From positions 62,001 through 126,000 of the forward strand of contig JAFDYU010000003.1 in the NCBI GenBank assembly GCA_018267285.1: a DNA stretch of 64,000 nucleotides, read 5' to 3'. The position numbers and the translations under genes are program-made. Shown here piece after piece: positions 17,021-24,776 of this stretch; positions within the stretch are counted from its first letter, which is position 1; every line of letters begins with the position of its first letter. This DNA comes from Bacteroidota bacterium (GTDB lineage Bacteria > Bacteroidota > Bacteroidia > Cytophagales > Cyclobacteriaceae). The notes under the pieces were generated by a model. It had not been told where the DNA came from. It did no database searches and saw only the letters and a program-made list of their open reading frames with translations.

Positions 17021-18097
17021 TTACCTCACACCCACCGAAAAAGTAATTCGTTGCACGGGGTTTTGCGGGTCGTTCGAATAAATAGTTATGGATTTATTTT
17101 GGGGACCACTGCGACCTGCCGTATTCAATGAAACCTTAACCGGAATTTCTTGCCCGGGTTTTAACCTGCGGCCTGCGGGCGTAATGGAAAGGCAAGAACA
17201 ATTGGACTGCGCGTGGCGAACGATCAACTCACTCTTGCCGTTGTTGGTAAATTTTATTTCGCGTTCTAAAACTGCGCCTGCTTTTACGTTACCAAAGTTT
17301 ATTGCATTGGCAGAGAGTGTTAGTACGGGGGCTTTCGCCAGATCGTCAGCGGAGAGTTTAGGAAAAAATTCTTCCACGGTGGCATAAACTGAAAACGATT
17401 TATTGGGCAGCAGTTCGTCATCTGTTTTTAATTCTATGTTTTCAGAAGTAAAACCATATTGCCCTTTCAATGGGCCGTTAAAGGTTAATTTTACGTTGCC
17501 TATTTGGCCAGCGCCCAGAGCCTTTGGCGTCTCAACTTTAATGTACCGAGGCGAAACACTGCCCGTGAAATGAACCGAATCTTTCCCTGCATTCAATACC
17601 GGAAAAGAAAAGGTTTCGGGTTCTTTATTGATAAAAATCTTCCCGATATTAAATGAGCCCGACTTTAATTTTAGGCTTCCGGATTCTACAGTAAAAGAAG
17701 CAGGGTCGTTTTCTTTTTCAGGGTCAACCACATTGCCTTTAATGTGCACTACCATTGGCTTTACATCCCAATCGGTAGTGATCGTAAGTGTTTTATCGAA
17801 ATAGCCGGGTCTGCCCAACGGATTAAAGCTGGCTTTAATAAAGCCCGTACCACCTACTGCAATTGGGTCTTTGGTCCAGTCGGGTGTAGTGCAACCACAC
17901 GAAGGGAGTACCTTAATTATCCGAACCGGGCGAATGCTCTTGTTTGAAACGATAAAATCGAAGGAAACCGAACCATCCTTCTCTAAAATATTTCCAAAGT
18001 CATGGATTTTTTCCTGGAACGTAAGCGGTTCTGCCAATTGGGCGAACAGAGTTTCGGTTAAAGAAGCTAACAATATCATCAGCACGAATCGATACAT
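17021..18097 (-). CDS. Secreted DUF1573 protein
   Basis: A 358-residue protein with an N-terminal signal peptide (cleavage likely after TLFAQ). It has DUF1573/ASPM-like immunoglobulin folds near both ends: the first contains LPSCGCTTPDW, the last SNCSCLSITPAGRRLKPG and SNDPQNPVQRI. The middle is a further beta-sandwich. These paired-cysteine modules are common in Bacteroidota envelopes but have no defined function. It ends directly against the acyl-CoA dehydrogenase stop (convergent, zero gap). Confidence 0.88.
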   Translation of the reverse strand: MYRFVLMILLASLTETLFAQLAEPLTFQEKIHDFGNILEKDGSVSFDFIVSNKSIRPVRIIKVLPSCGCTTPDWTKDPIAVGGTGFIKASFNPLGRPGYFDKTLTITTDWDVKPMVVHIKGNVVDPEKENDPASFTVESGSLKLKSGSFNIGKIFINKEPETFSFPVLNAGKDSVHFTGSVSPRYIKVETPKALGAGQIGNVKLTFNGPLKGQYGFTSENIELKTDDELLPNKSFSVYATVEEFFPKLSADDLAKAPVLTLSANAINFGNVKAGAVLEREIKFTNNGKSELIVRHAQSNCSCLSITPAGRRLKPGQEIPVKVSLNTAGRSGPQNKSITIYSNDPQNPVQRITFSVGVR

Positions 18098-18131
18098 AAT
18101 TTCAAAGTTTACAGTTACAGGTTCAATACTG

Positions 18132-18139
18132 CAAATTTA
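18132..18139 (-). promoter_or_regulatory. Probable -7 element of the DUF1573 gene
   Basis: On the minus strand 18139-18132 reads TAAATTTG, a full match to the Bacteroidota -7 consensus TAnnTTTG, 34 bases before the ATG. No convincing TTTG is seen at the usual 19-base distance, so this is tentative. Confidence 0.45.
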
Positions 18140-18218
18140 AAAATTACATTTCAATGCGACCATGAATTCGGAAATTTGTAATCGGTAATTTGTATTTTGC
18201 ATACTTTATTTTTAAAAA

Positions 18219-19187
18219 ATGTCAAGGATTCTAACAGGCATACAAAGTAGTGGTCGGCCACACTTGGGTAATCTACTGGGGGCGATAATTCCCGCCATCG
18301 AGCTTTCAAAACAACCGGGCAATGAATCGTTTTTCTTCATTGCCGATCTGCATTCGTTAACAACTATTAAAGATGCAAAAGTGCGCGAGCAAAATGTGCA
18401 GGCCGTGGCTGCAGCGTGGCTTGCGTTTGGTTTCGACACAGAAAAAAATCTGCTTTATCGCCAAAGCAAAATTCCGTTGGTGTGCGAACTCACCTGGTAT
18501 TTGAGCTGCCTTACACCTTATCCCATGCTGGCCAACGCACATTCGTTTAAGGAGAAGTCGGGAAAATTGTCTGACGTGAATGCCGGGCTCTTCACCTACC
18601 CCGTGCTGATGACCGCTGATATTATTTTGTACGATGCCAACTTTGTTCCCGTAGGGAAAGACCAAAAGCAACACCTTGAAATGGCACGCGACATTGCCAG
18701 TGCCTTCAACAATACCTACGGAGAAACATTTGTGTTGCCCCAGCCGCGTATTGAAGAAGATGTGATGACTATACCTGGAACGGATGGACAGAAGATGAGC
18801 AAATCATACGGCAACATTATCGATATTTTCTTGCCGGAAAAAGAGTTGCGCAAACAAGTGATGAGCATCGTTACCGACAGCACCCCGATGGAGGCACCTA
18901 AAAACCCCGACACCGACAACGTGTTTGCCATCTATCAATTAATTGGCACACCTGAACAAACGTTGGCGTTTCGTAAAAAATATCTGGCCGGCAATTTTGG
19001 CTACGGGCACGCTAAGCAGGAGTTGTTTGATTTGCTTTTACAGAAATTTTCTAAAGAACGAGAGCGGTTTAATTACTACATGAGCAACACGGCTGAATTG
19101 GAAAAAATACTAACCGTTTGCGAAACTAAAGCCACCGCTATCGCCAATGATGTAATTGCACGCGTACGAAAAAAATTGGGGTTTTAA
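18219..19187 (+). CDS. trpS: Tryptophanyl-tRNA synthetase
   Basis: A 322-residue class I aminoacyl-tRNA synthetase that charges tRNA-Trp. The HIGH-type signature appears as PHLGN (residues 14-18) and the KMSKS loop is intact (192-196, GQKMSKSYGN). TrpS-typical stretches include GIQSSGRPHLGN and TADIILYDA. The length is normal. It is probably monocistronic; the next gene is a separate AraC regulator. The link to the nearby tryptophan-degrading enzyme is probably coincidental. Confidence 0.97.
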   Translation: MSRILTGIQSSGRPHLGNLLGAIIPAIELSKQPGNESFFFIADLHSLTTIKDAKVREQNVQAVAAAWLAFGFDTEKNLLYRQSKIPLVCELTWYLSCLTPYPMLANAHSFKEKSGKLSDVNAGLFTYPVLMTADIILYDANFVPVGKDQKQHLEMARDIASAFNNTYGETFVLPQPRIEEDVMTIPGTDGQKMSKSYGNIIDIFLPEKELRKQVMSIVTDSTPMEAPKNPDTDNVFAIYQLIGTPEQTLAFRKKYLAGNFGYGHAKQELFDLLLQKFSKERERFNYYMSNTAELEKILTVCETKATAIANDVIARVRKKLGF

Positions 19188-19215
19188 AGTTATTTATTAA
19201 AATATAGCTCTGTAC

Positions 19216-20073
19216 GTGAAAAGTATTCCGATAAGGTCAATCCATTTAAAAGACCATGATACTAAAGCGTTTGATAGCTTCAACATCAGAAGCATTAGAG
19301 AAGTAACCAGCGGGAAGGGTTTGAATCAGGATTTACACCGACATAACTTCTATTTTTTACTAGTTGTAAGCAAAGGTAAGGGGCTACACGAAATTGATTT
19401 CGTCAAGCACGAAATTACAAACAGCTCAATCTTTATGTTAAGACCCGGGCAAGTTCATCAACTTCACCTAAAAGCCGGCAGCGAAGGATTTATAGTAGAA
19501 TTCGATAAGGGATTCCAACTTCTTTCAGATGACAATACATTACTGCGCAAGGCATTTACAAGTAATGTTTGTAGGCTTGAAAAAAAAGGTTTCGATATCT
19601 TGATTTATATTTTGAGTTCTATATTCGAAGAATACAAAAAAAAACAAGTCGGTTTCGAAAAAGTAATTAAGGCAAGCTTAGAGATATTTTTGATTCAATA
19701 TCTTCGACATCAGCAAAAAAGGCAAAATGATACCGTTAAACCCGACCTCTATCAACAGGAAAAGCTACAAGAACTTTTGCATCTTTTAGAGGTCGGCATT
19801 ACTACTAAAAAACAAGTTGCTGAGTATGCCGAACTGATGAATCTCTCACCATTCCAACTCAATTCAATTACCAAAGGCTTGCTTGGAAAAACAGTTTCTG
19901 AGCTAATTGAAGATCAAATACTACTTGAAGCGAAGCGGCACTTATTAGCCACTTCAAATCAAATAAATCAGATTGCTTTTCAACTCGGTTATGAAGACGT
20001 TTCTTATTTTATCCGGTTCTTTAAAAAACTAACGGGCTACACACCCGATGTGTTTCGTAAGAACTTTCGTTAA
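19216..20073 (+). CDS. AraC-family transcriptional regulator
   Basis: A 285-residue regulator, apparently starting at GTG 19216. The N-terminal half is a cupin-type sensor (HRHNFYFLLVVSKGKGLHEIDF, then MLRPGQVHQLHLK). The C-terminal 100 residues form the paired helix-turn-helix (YAELMNLSPFQL... AFQLGYEDVSYFIRFFKK and YTPDVFRKNF). It is transcribed toward a small membrane protein and a flavin oxidoreductase, its likely targets. The three genes are more AT-rich than trpS and hppD on either side, suggesting an accessory insertion. Confidence 0.9.
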   Translation: MKSIPIRSIHLKDHDTKAFDSFNIRSIREVTSGKGLNQDLHRHNFYFLLVVSKGKGLHEIDFVKHEITNSSIFMLRPGQVHQLHLKAGSEGFIVEFDKGFQLLSDDNTLLRKAFTSNVCRLEKKGFDILIYILSSIFEEYKKKQVGFEKVIKASLEIFLIQYLRHQQKRQNDTVKPDLYQQEKLQELLHLLEVGITTKKQVAEYAELMNLSPFQLNSITKGLLGKTVSELIEDQILLEAKRHLLATSNQINQIAFQLGYEDVSYFIRFFKKLTGYTPDVFRKNFR

Positions 20074-20163
20074 GTACCATTCTACTTCACAATCTTCCTA
20101 TCCTTCAACATCATTCTTCTATGACCTTTGCTATTAGTTTAAAAGCAACTAAAAGCAAAAAAA

Positions 20164-20388
20164 ATGAAAACTAAAATGAAACTGATTGGATCGCTCAAAA
20201 TTTGGGCAGTGATCTACCCGTCCATCACATTATTTCTCTCAGTTTTGGGAGAACCCATGTCGATACTACCATTGTATCTGCGTACTTTTTTTCTCACAAT
20301 TATCTTAGTGCCTTGGATTGTTTTTGTGGGAGTTCCTTTTGTAGACACCATCTTGAGAAAATTCTCATCTGAAGATATTAAGAAATAA
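20164..20388 (+). CDS. Small two-helix membrane protein of unknown function
   Basis: A 74-residue protein with two hydrophobic segments (about 10-28 and 38-60) and charged ends (MKTKMK and FSSEDIKK). It resembles the small membrane proteins often found beside flavin or AraC-type genes in Bacteroidota, but I recognise no named family. It starts with a clear ATG after an A-rich tract (AAAGCAAAAAAA) and lies between the AraC regulator and the oxidoreductase in the same direction. Confidence 0.6.
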   Translation: MKTKMKLIGSLKIWAVIYPSITLFLSVLGEPMSILPLYLRTFFLTIILVPWIVFVGVPFVDTILRKFSSEDIKK

Positions 20389-20502
20389 TATGTGGTAAAC
20401 AAGTCGTCAATTAGCATCTTCAAAGTATGCGGCACTTGGCGACTTGTAATATCTCACTTGAATCAAGATATTCTAAGTTCAATAAATAAATCAAAGAAAA
20501 GT

Positions 20503-21405
20503 ATGAAATACGATTTTGATGTAATCATAGTGGGTGGCAGTTATGCAGGGTTATCTGCTGCTATGGCTTTAGGCCGCGCTTTAAGAACGGTACTGATCGT
20601 TGATGCAAATATGCCTGCTAACCGATTTACTCCATATTCTCATAATTTCTTAACACAAGACGGAAAGACTCCGAGTGAAATAGGAATATTGTCAAAACTG
20701 CAAGTAGATGCATACCCTACTGTCAAAAGAATAGAAGGCTTTGTTGTACGATCTTGGAAAGCGTATGACGGATTCGTTGTACAACTAAAAACGGGTGCAC
20801 AATTTTCATGTAATAAGATAATTCTTGCGACTGGAATAATTGATATTCTTCCAGACATCCCCGGTTTTTCAGATTGTTGGGGAAAGTCAGTGCTTCATTG
20901 CCCCTACTGTCATGGCTATGAAGTGAGGAACAAGAACACCGGAATTATTGGAAACGGAGAGTACGCGTTTGAGTTTGGTGCGCTCATCTCAAACTGGACA
21001 CAGAATCTAACCATATTTACTAATGGCACTTCCATTTTAACAGACGATCAACGATCAAAGCTCGGTAAACATAAAATCCATATTGTTGAGGATAAAATAA
21101 AAGCAATTCAACATCAAAACGGTTATTTGAATAGTCTATTTTTCGAAAATGGTAAAGTCGTTTACCTTTCAGTTGTCTATACACGACCGTCCTTCAAGCA
21201 ACATAGTGATGTTCCAGAGCAACTGGGCTGCGAACTAACTCAAGATGGCTATATCAAAATTGATAGTTCACAAAAAACAACAGTTAATGGAGTTTTTGCA
21301 TGTGGAGATAACGTAACAAGACTTCGAACAGTAGCCAACGCAGTAGCCATGGGAACAGCTTCTGGGATAGCAGTCAATAAAGACTTGGTTATCGACACTT
21401 TTTAA
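20503..21405 (+). CDS. Thioredoxin reductase-like NAD(P)/FAD oxidoreductase
   Basis: A 300-residue flavoprotein from the ATG at 20503; the open frame extends upstream, but the FAD motif begins right after this ATG. It has an N-terminal Rossmann FAD motif (DVIIVGGSYAGLSAAMALGR), a redox pair in HCPYCHGYE (C-P-Y-C), an NAD(P) site near GIIGNGEYAFEFG and the C-terminal FAD site GVFACGDN. This is the thioredoxin-reductase fold; the CPYC pair followed by HGYE is typical of AraC-linked members in Bacteroidota. The electron acceptor is unknown. Confidence 0.88.
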   Translation: MKYDFDVIIVGGSYAGLSAAMALGRALRTVLIVDANMPANRFTPYSHNFLTQDGKTPSEIGILSKLQVDAYPTVKRIEGFVVRSWKAYDGFVVQLKTGAQFSCNKIILATGIIDILPDIPGFSDCWGKSVLHCPYCHGYEVRNKNTGIIGNGEYAFEFGALISNWTQNLTIFTNGTSILTDDQRSKLGKHKIHIVEDKIKAIQHQNGYLNSLFFENGKVVYLSVVYTRPSFKQHSDVPEQLGCELTQDGYIKIDSSQKTTVNGVFACGDNVTRLRTVANAVAMGTASGIAVNKDLVIDTF

Positions 21406-21436
21406 TAGACTATAACTTGTATTCTTATGGAAAAGA

Positions 21437-21847
21437 TTAGTTGGGTACACTACTCCAAACCACCTGTTGCTTCTCTTTAGTGTTTAGTATTATGCGCACG
21501 GGGTTGGGCACAATTACGAGCCTTGTCTCTTTACCGGGCATCGAATCAACTTCAATATAAACACCTTCGGCAGAGGTTACCGAAAATTCGTTCTTGGTGC
21601 TGACGGAATAAGTTTTGGCAATGTAGGCGATCGGCAAAAGTATATCGGTATCGGGCGAAAGTTTATCGTGTACCTCCTGAAGCACTTCTTCCAGGTATTT
21701 ACCATAATTATCTTGCAGGGCGTCTTCCAGGTCGTGAAGTTCTTCCTCCAAATCATCGTATTTGGGGTTGTTGTAGTCGATCTTTTTTAATTCATTCCGC
21801 CTAGTGGCAATTTCTTGTACGGCCTTGTCGAGTGCTTTTGTGTTCAT
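21437..21847 (-). CDS. Conserved hypothetical protein with N-terminal coiled coil
   Basis: A 136-residue protein I do not assign to a named family. Residues 1-60 are a charged, heptad-like helix (VQEIATRRNELKK... DDLEEELHDLEDALQD). Residues 65-136 are a beta-rich domain (ILLPIAYIAKTYSV... GVYIEVDSMPGKETRLVIVPNPVRIIL). It has no signal peptide or membrane segment, so it is probably cytosolic. It is divergent from hppD with a 95-base shared upstream region. Confidence 0.75.
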   Translation of the reverse strand: MNTKALDKAVQEIATRRNELKKIDYNNPKYDDLEEELHDLEDALQDNYGKYLEEVLQEVHDKLSPDTDILLPIAYIAKTYSVSTKNEFSVTSAEGVYIEVDSMPGKETRLVIVPNPVRIILNTKEKQQVVWSSVPN

Positions 21848-21942
21848 GGTCGAAAAAATTTTTCCAAGATTATGGAAATGCAGTTGATTTTAAAAATTTA
21901 AGTGCAGAATGCTTAAATTTACCTTTTGAAAAAAATTGAAAT

Positions 21943-23037
21943 ATGACAACCGATTTTCTCCCCCTCAACGGCACCGATCACATCGAATTTTATGTGGGCA
22001 ACGCCAAGCAAGCCGCTTTGTACTATCAACATTGCTATGGTTTTGAATTAGTGGCGTATGCAGGCCCTGAAACGGGCGTGCGCGACAGGGCCTCGTATGT
22101 GGTGCAACAACATAAAATACGGTTTGTGCTCACTACTTCCTTAACTCCCGATTCAGAAATAAATAAGCATGTGCAAAAACATGGCGATGGCGTAAAAGTG
22201 CTGGCCTTGTGGGTAGACGATGCCACCAAGTCATTTCAGGAAACTTTACTTCGTGGGGCCGTTGCCGTGCACGAACCCAAAACGTTGAAAGATGAGTTGG
22301 GCGAGGTTGTGCTCTCGTCCATCAAAACCTACGGAGATACCATTCACACATTTGTGGAGAGAAAAAATTACAAAGGAGCATTCCTTCCGGGATACAAAGC
22401 CGTAAAAAATAATTTAAAAGTAACTCCTATCGGGTTGAAGCATGTCGATCATTGCGTGGGCAATGTGGAATTAGGCCACATGAACAAATGGGTTAAATTC
22501 TACGAAGATGTGATGGGCTTCAAATTACTCATCACCTTTGACGACAAAGATATTTCAACCGAATACAGCGCGTTGATGAGCAAAGTGGTATCTAATGGAA
22601 ATGGGTACATCAAATTCCCGATCAATGAACCTGCCTCTGGAAAAAAGAAATCGCAGATCGAAGAATACCTCGATTTTTATCACAGTGCCGGGGTGCAGCA
22701 TATCGCCATCGCCACCGATGATATTATCCATACGGTAAGCGAATTAAAAAAACGTGGCGTGGAGTTTCTCCATGTGCCCGAAGTTTATTACGATGACGTA
22801 AAAGAACGCGTGGGGCATATCAATGAAGATTGGAAAGAACTTCAAAAACTGAACATCCTGATCGATCGCGATGAGGAAGGGTATTTACTTCAGATTTTTT
22901 CGAAACCGATTCAAGACAGGCCGACCTTATTTTTTGAAATCATCGAACGCAACGGAGCAAAATCGTTTGGCAAAGGAAATTTTAAAGCACTCTTTGAAGC
23001 GATAGAACACGAGCAAGAGCTGAGGGGAAATCTTTAA
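21943..23037 (+). CDS. hppD: 4-hydroxyphenylpyruvate dioxygenase
   Basis: A 364-residue non-heme Fe(II) dioxygenase converting 4-hydroxyphenylpyruvate to homogentisate in tyrosine degradation. The two vicinal-oxygen-chelate domains start with GTDHIEFYVGN and LKHVDHCVGN. The iron ligands are visible as His in VDHCVGN, His in VQHIAIATDDI and Glu in LFFEIIER after the QIFSKPIQDRPT motif. The next gene, a phosphohexomutase, starts two bases after the stop, so they share a transcript. Homogentisate dioxygenase is not in the window. Confidence 0.96.
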   Translation: MTTDFLPLNGTDHIEFYVGNAKQAALYYQHCYGFELVAYAGPETGVRDRASYVVQQHKIRFVLTTSLTPDSEINKHVQKHGDGVKVLALWVDDATKSFQETLLRGAVAVHEPKTLKDELGEVVLSSIKTYGDTIHTFVERKNYKGAFLPGYKAVKNNLKVTPIGLKHVDHCVGNVELGHMNKWVKFYEDVMGFKLLITFDDKDISTEYSALMSKVVSNGNGYIKFPINEPASGKKKSQIEEYLDFYHSAGVQHIAIATDDIIHTVSELKKRGVEFLHVPEVYYDDVKERVGHINEDWKELQKLNILIDRDEEGYLLQIFSKPIQDRPTLFFEIIERNGAKSFGKGNFKALFEAIEHEQELRGNL

Positions 23038-23039
23038 CC

Positions 23040-24761
23040 ATGTCGCTTTACGAAAAAGCTAAAGCCCGAGCCGAGCATTGGCTGAACAGCACTATTGACG
23101 ATGCTACAAAAGAAGAAGTAAAGAAACTGCTTTCAAGTCCGGATCATAAACTGCTAACGGACTCTTTCTACAAAGACCTGGAGTTTGGCACCGGTGGGCT
23201 TCGCGGCATTATGGGTGTGGGTTCGAATTGCATAAACCAATACACTATTGGTTCGGCTACCCAAGGGCTCAGCAATTATTTACTAAAATCATTTCCTAAC
23301 AAGGAAATCAATGTGGCCATTGCTTACGATAGCCGAAACAACAGCAAATACTTTGCACAAGTGGCGGCCAATATTTTTTCTGCAAATGGAATTCATGTAC
23401 ATCTCTTTTCAGAGCTAAGGCCGACCCCGCTCCTATCATTTGCCATCCGCTATCTAAAATGTGATTCGGGTATTGTTATCACGGCATCTCACAATCCTAA
23501 AGAATATAATGGTTACAAAGTCTATTGGAATCAGGGTGCTCAGCTTGTTCCGCCACACGACAAAAATGTGATGGCAGAGGTGAATGCCATTTCGGGTTTT
23601 GATCAGATTAAGTTCAACCCCAATCCATCATTGATAAAAATGGTAATGGCTGACGTGGAAGCTCAATATTACCAAGAAGTGATGCAAAGGATTCCAAAAA
23701 AGGATTCGATTCAAAGACAAAAAAATATTTCCATTGTTTATTCCAGCCTTCACGGTGCGGGCATCACCATGGTGCCTCAGTGCCTCAATCAGCTTGGGTT
23801 TGAAAACATACTGTTAGTAGACGAACAAAAAAATACGGATGGAAATTTCCCAACAGTCTCCTCTCCTAATCCGGAAGAGCAGTCGGCCATGAAAATGTCT
23901 GTTGAAAAAGCAAAAAAAAGTAATGCCGACCTCGTTATGGCTACCGATCCGGATACCGACCGGGTTGGCATTGCTATTAAGAACGACAAGAATGAGTTCT
24001 TCCTTCTCAACGGAAACCAGGCGTTCAGCCTGATGGTTTGGTTTATTTTAAAAAACCTCGATGAAAAGAAAAATTCGTACATCGCAAAGACCATCGTTAC
24101 CACCGAACTCATCGATGCAATTGCCCGAGCGTTCGGCATTGAGTGTTTCAATACACTTACGGGCTTCAAATATATTGCTGAGTTGATGAGCGAATTAGAA
24201 GGAAAGAAAAAATTTATTGCTGCCGGTGAAGAAAGTTATGGCTATATGATTGGCGATTTCGTGCGCGACAAGGATGCTGTGAGTGCGTGTGCCTTTTTTG
24301 CTGGCATGGCCGCAACCGCTAAAGACGAAGGAAGAACGCTGTTCGATTGGCTGGTTCAAATCTATACTGAGTATGGATTTTACAAAGAAGGGTTAGTAAA
24401 TATTGTTAGAACTGGGGCAGATGGAGAACGGCAGATCAAAGAAATGATGGAACGATTTCGAACTAAAACTCCTGAAAAAATTGCCGGAGAAAAGATTGTT
24501 CGTACGCTCGATTACAAGTTAAGCCTTGAGAAAGATATAAACACCGGAAAAACGAAGCCGTTACAATTCCCCAAGTCTGATGTACTCCAATTCTACACGG
24601 TGTCGGGCAGCAAAATTTCGGTGAGGCCATCGGGCACAGAACCTAAAATAAAATTTTATGTTAGTTTGAAGGCCAAGCTGGATTCGAAAAGCAATTTTGA
24701 AAAAGTAAATGCCGAACTCGACAACAAAATCAAAACAATAAAAGCAGAGTTATCGTCCTGA
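23040..24761 (+). CDS. Phosphohexomutase (phosphoglucomutase/phosphomannomutase family)
   Basis: A 573-residue alpha-D-phosphohexomutase that isomerises hexose 1- and 6-phosphates. The four family loops are present: phosphoserine loop ITASHNPKEYNGYK (Ser150), metal loop ATDPDTDRVGIA, sugar loop GEESYGYMIGD and phosphate loop RPSGTEPKIKFY. Length and motif form match the PgcA/PMM2-like group common in Bacteroidota, so glucose or mannose phosphate specificity is open. It is co-transcribed with hppD by spacing, without an obvious metabolic link. Confidence 0.94.
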   Translation: MSLYEKAKARAEHWLNSTIDDATKEEVKKLLSSPDHKLLTDSFYKDLEFGTGGLRGIMGVGSNCINQYTIGSATQGLSNYLLKSFPNKEINVAIAYDSRNNSKYFAQVAANIFSANGIHVHLFSELRPTPLLSFAIRYLKCDSGIVITASHNPKEYNGYKVYWNQGAQLVPPHDKNVMAEVNAISGFDQIKFNPNPSLIKMVMADVEAQYYQEVMQRIPKKDSIQRQKNISIVYSSLHGAGITMVPQCLNQLGFENILLVDEQKNTDGNFPTVSSPNPEEQSAMKMSVEKAKKSNADLVMATDPDTDRVGIAIKNDKNEFFLLNGNQAFSLMVWFILKNLDEKKNSYIAKTIVTTELIDAIARAFGIECFNTLTGFKYIAELMSELEGKKKFIAAGEESYGYMIGDFVRDKDAVSACAFFAGMAATAKDEGRTLFDWLVQIYTEYGFYKEGLVNIVRTGADGERQIKEMMERFRTKTPEKIAGEKIVRTLDYKLSLEKDINTGKTKPLQFPKSDVLQFYTVSGSKISVRPSGTEPKIKFYVSLKAKLDSKSNFEKVNAELDNKIKTIKAELSS

Positions 24762-24776
24762 TTGTAGTCTTGGCTT

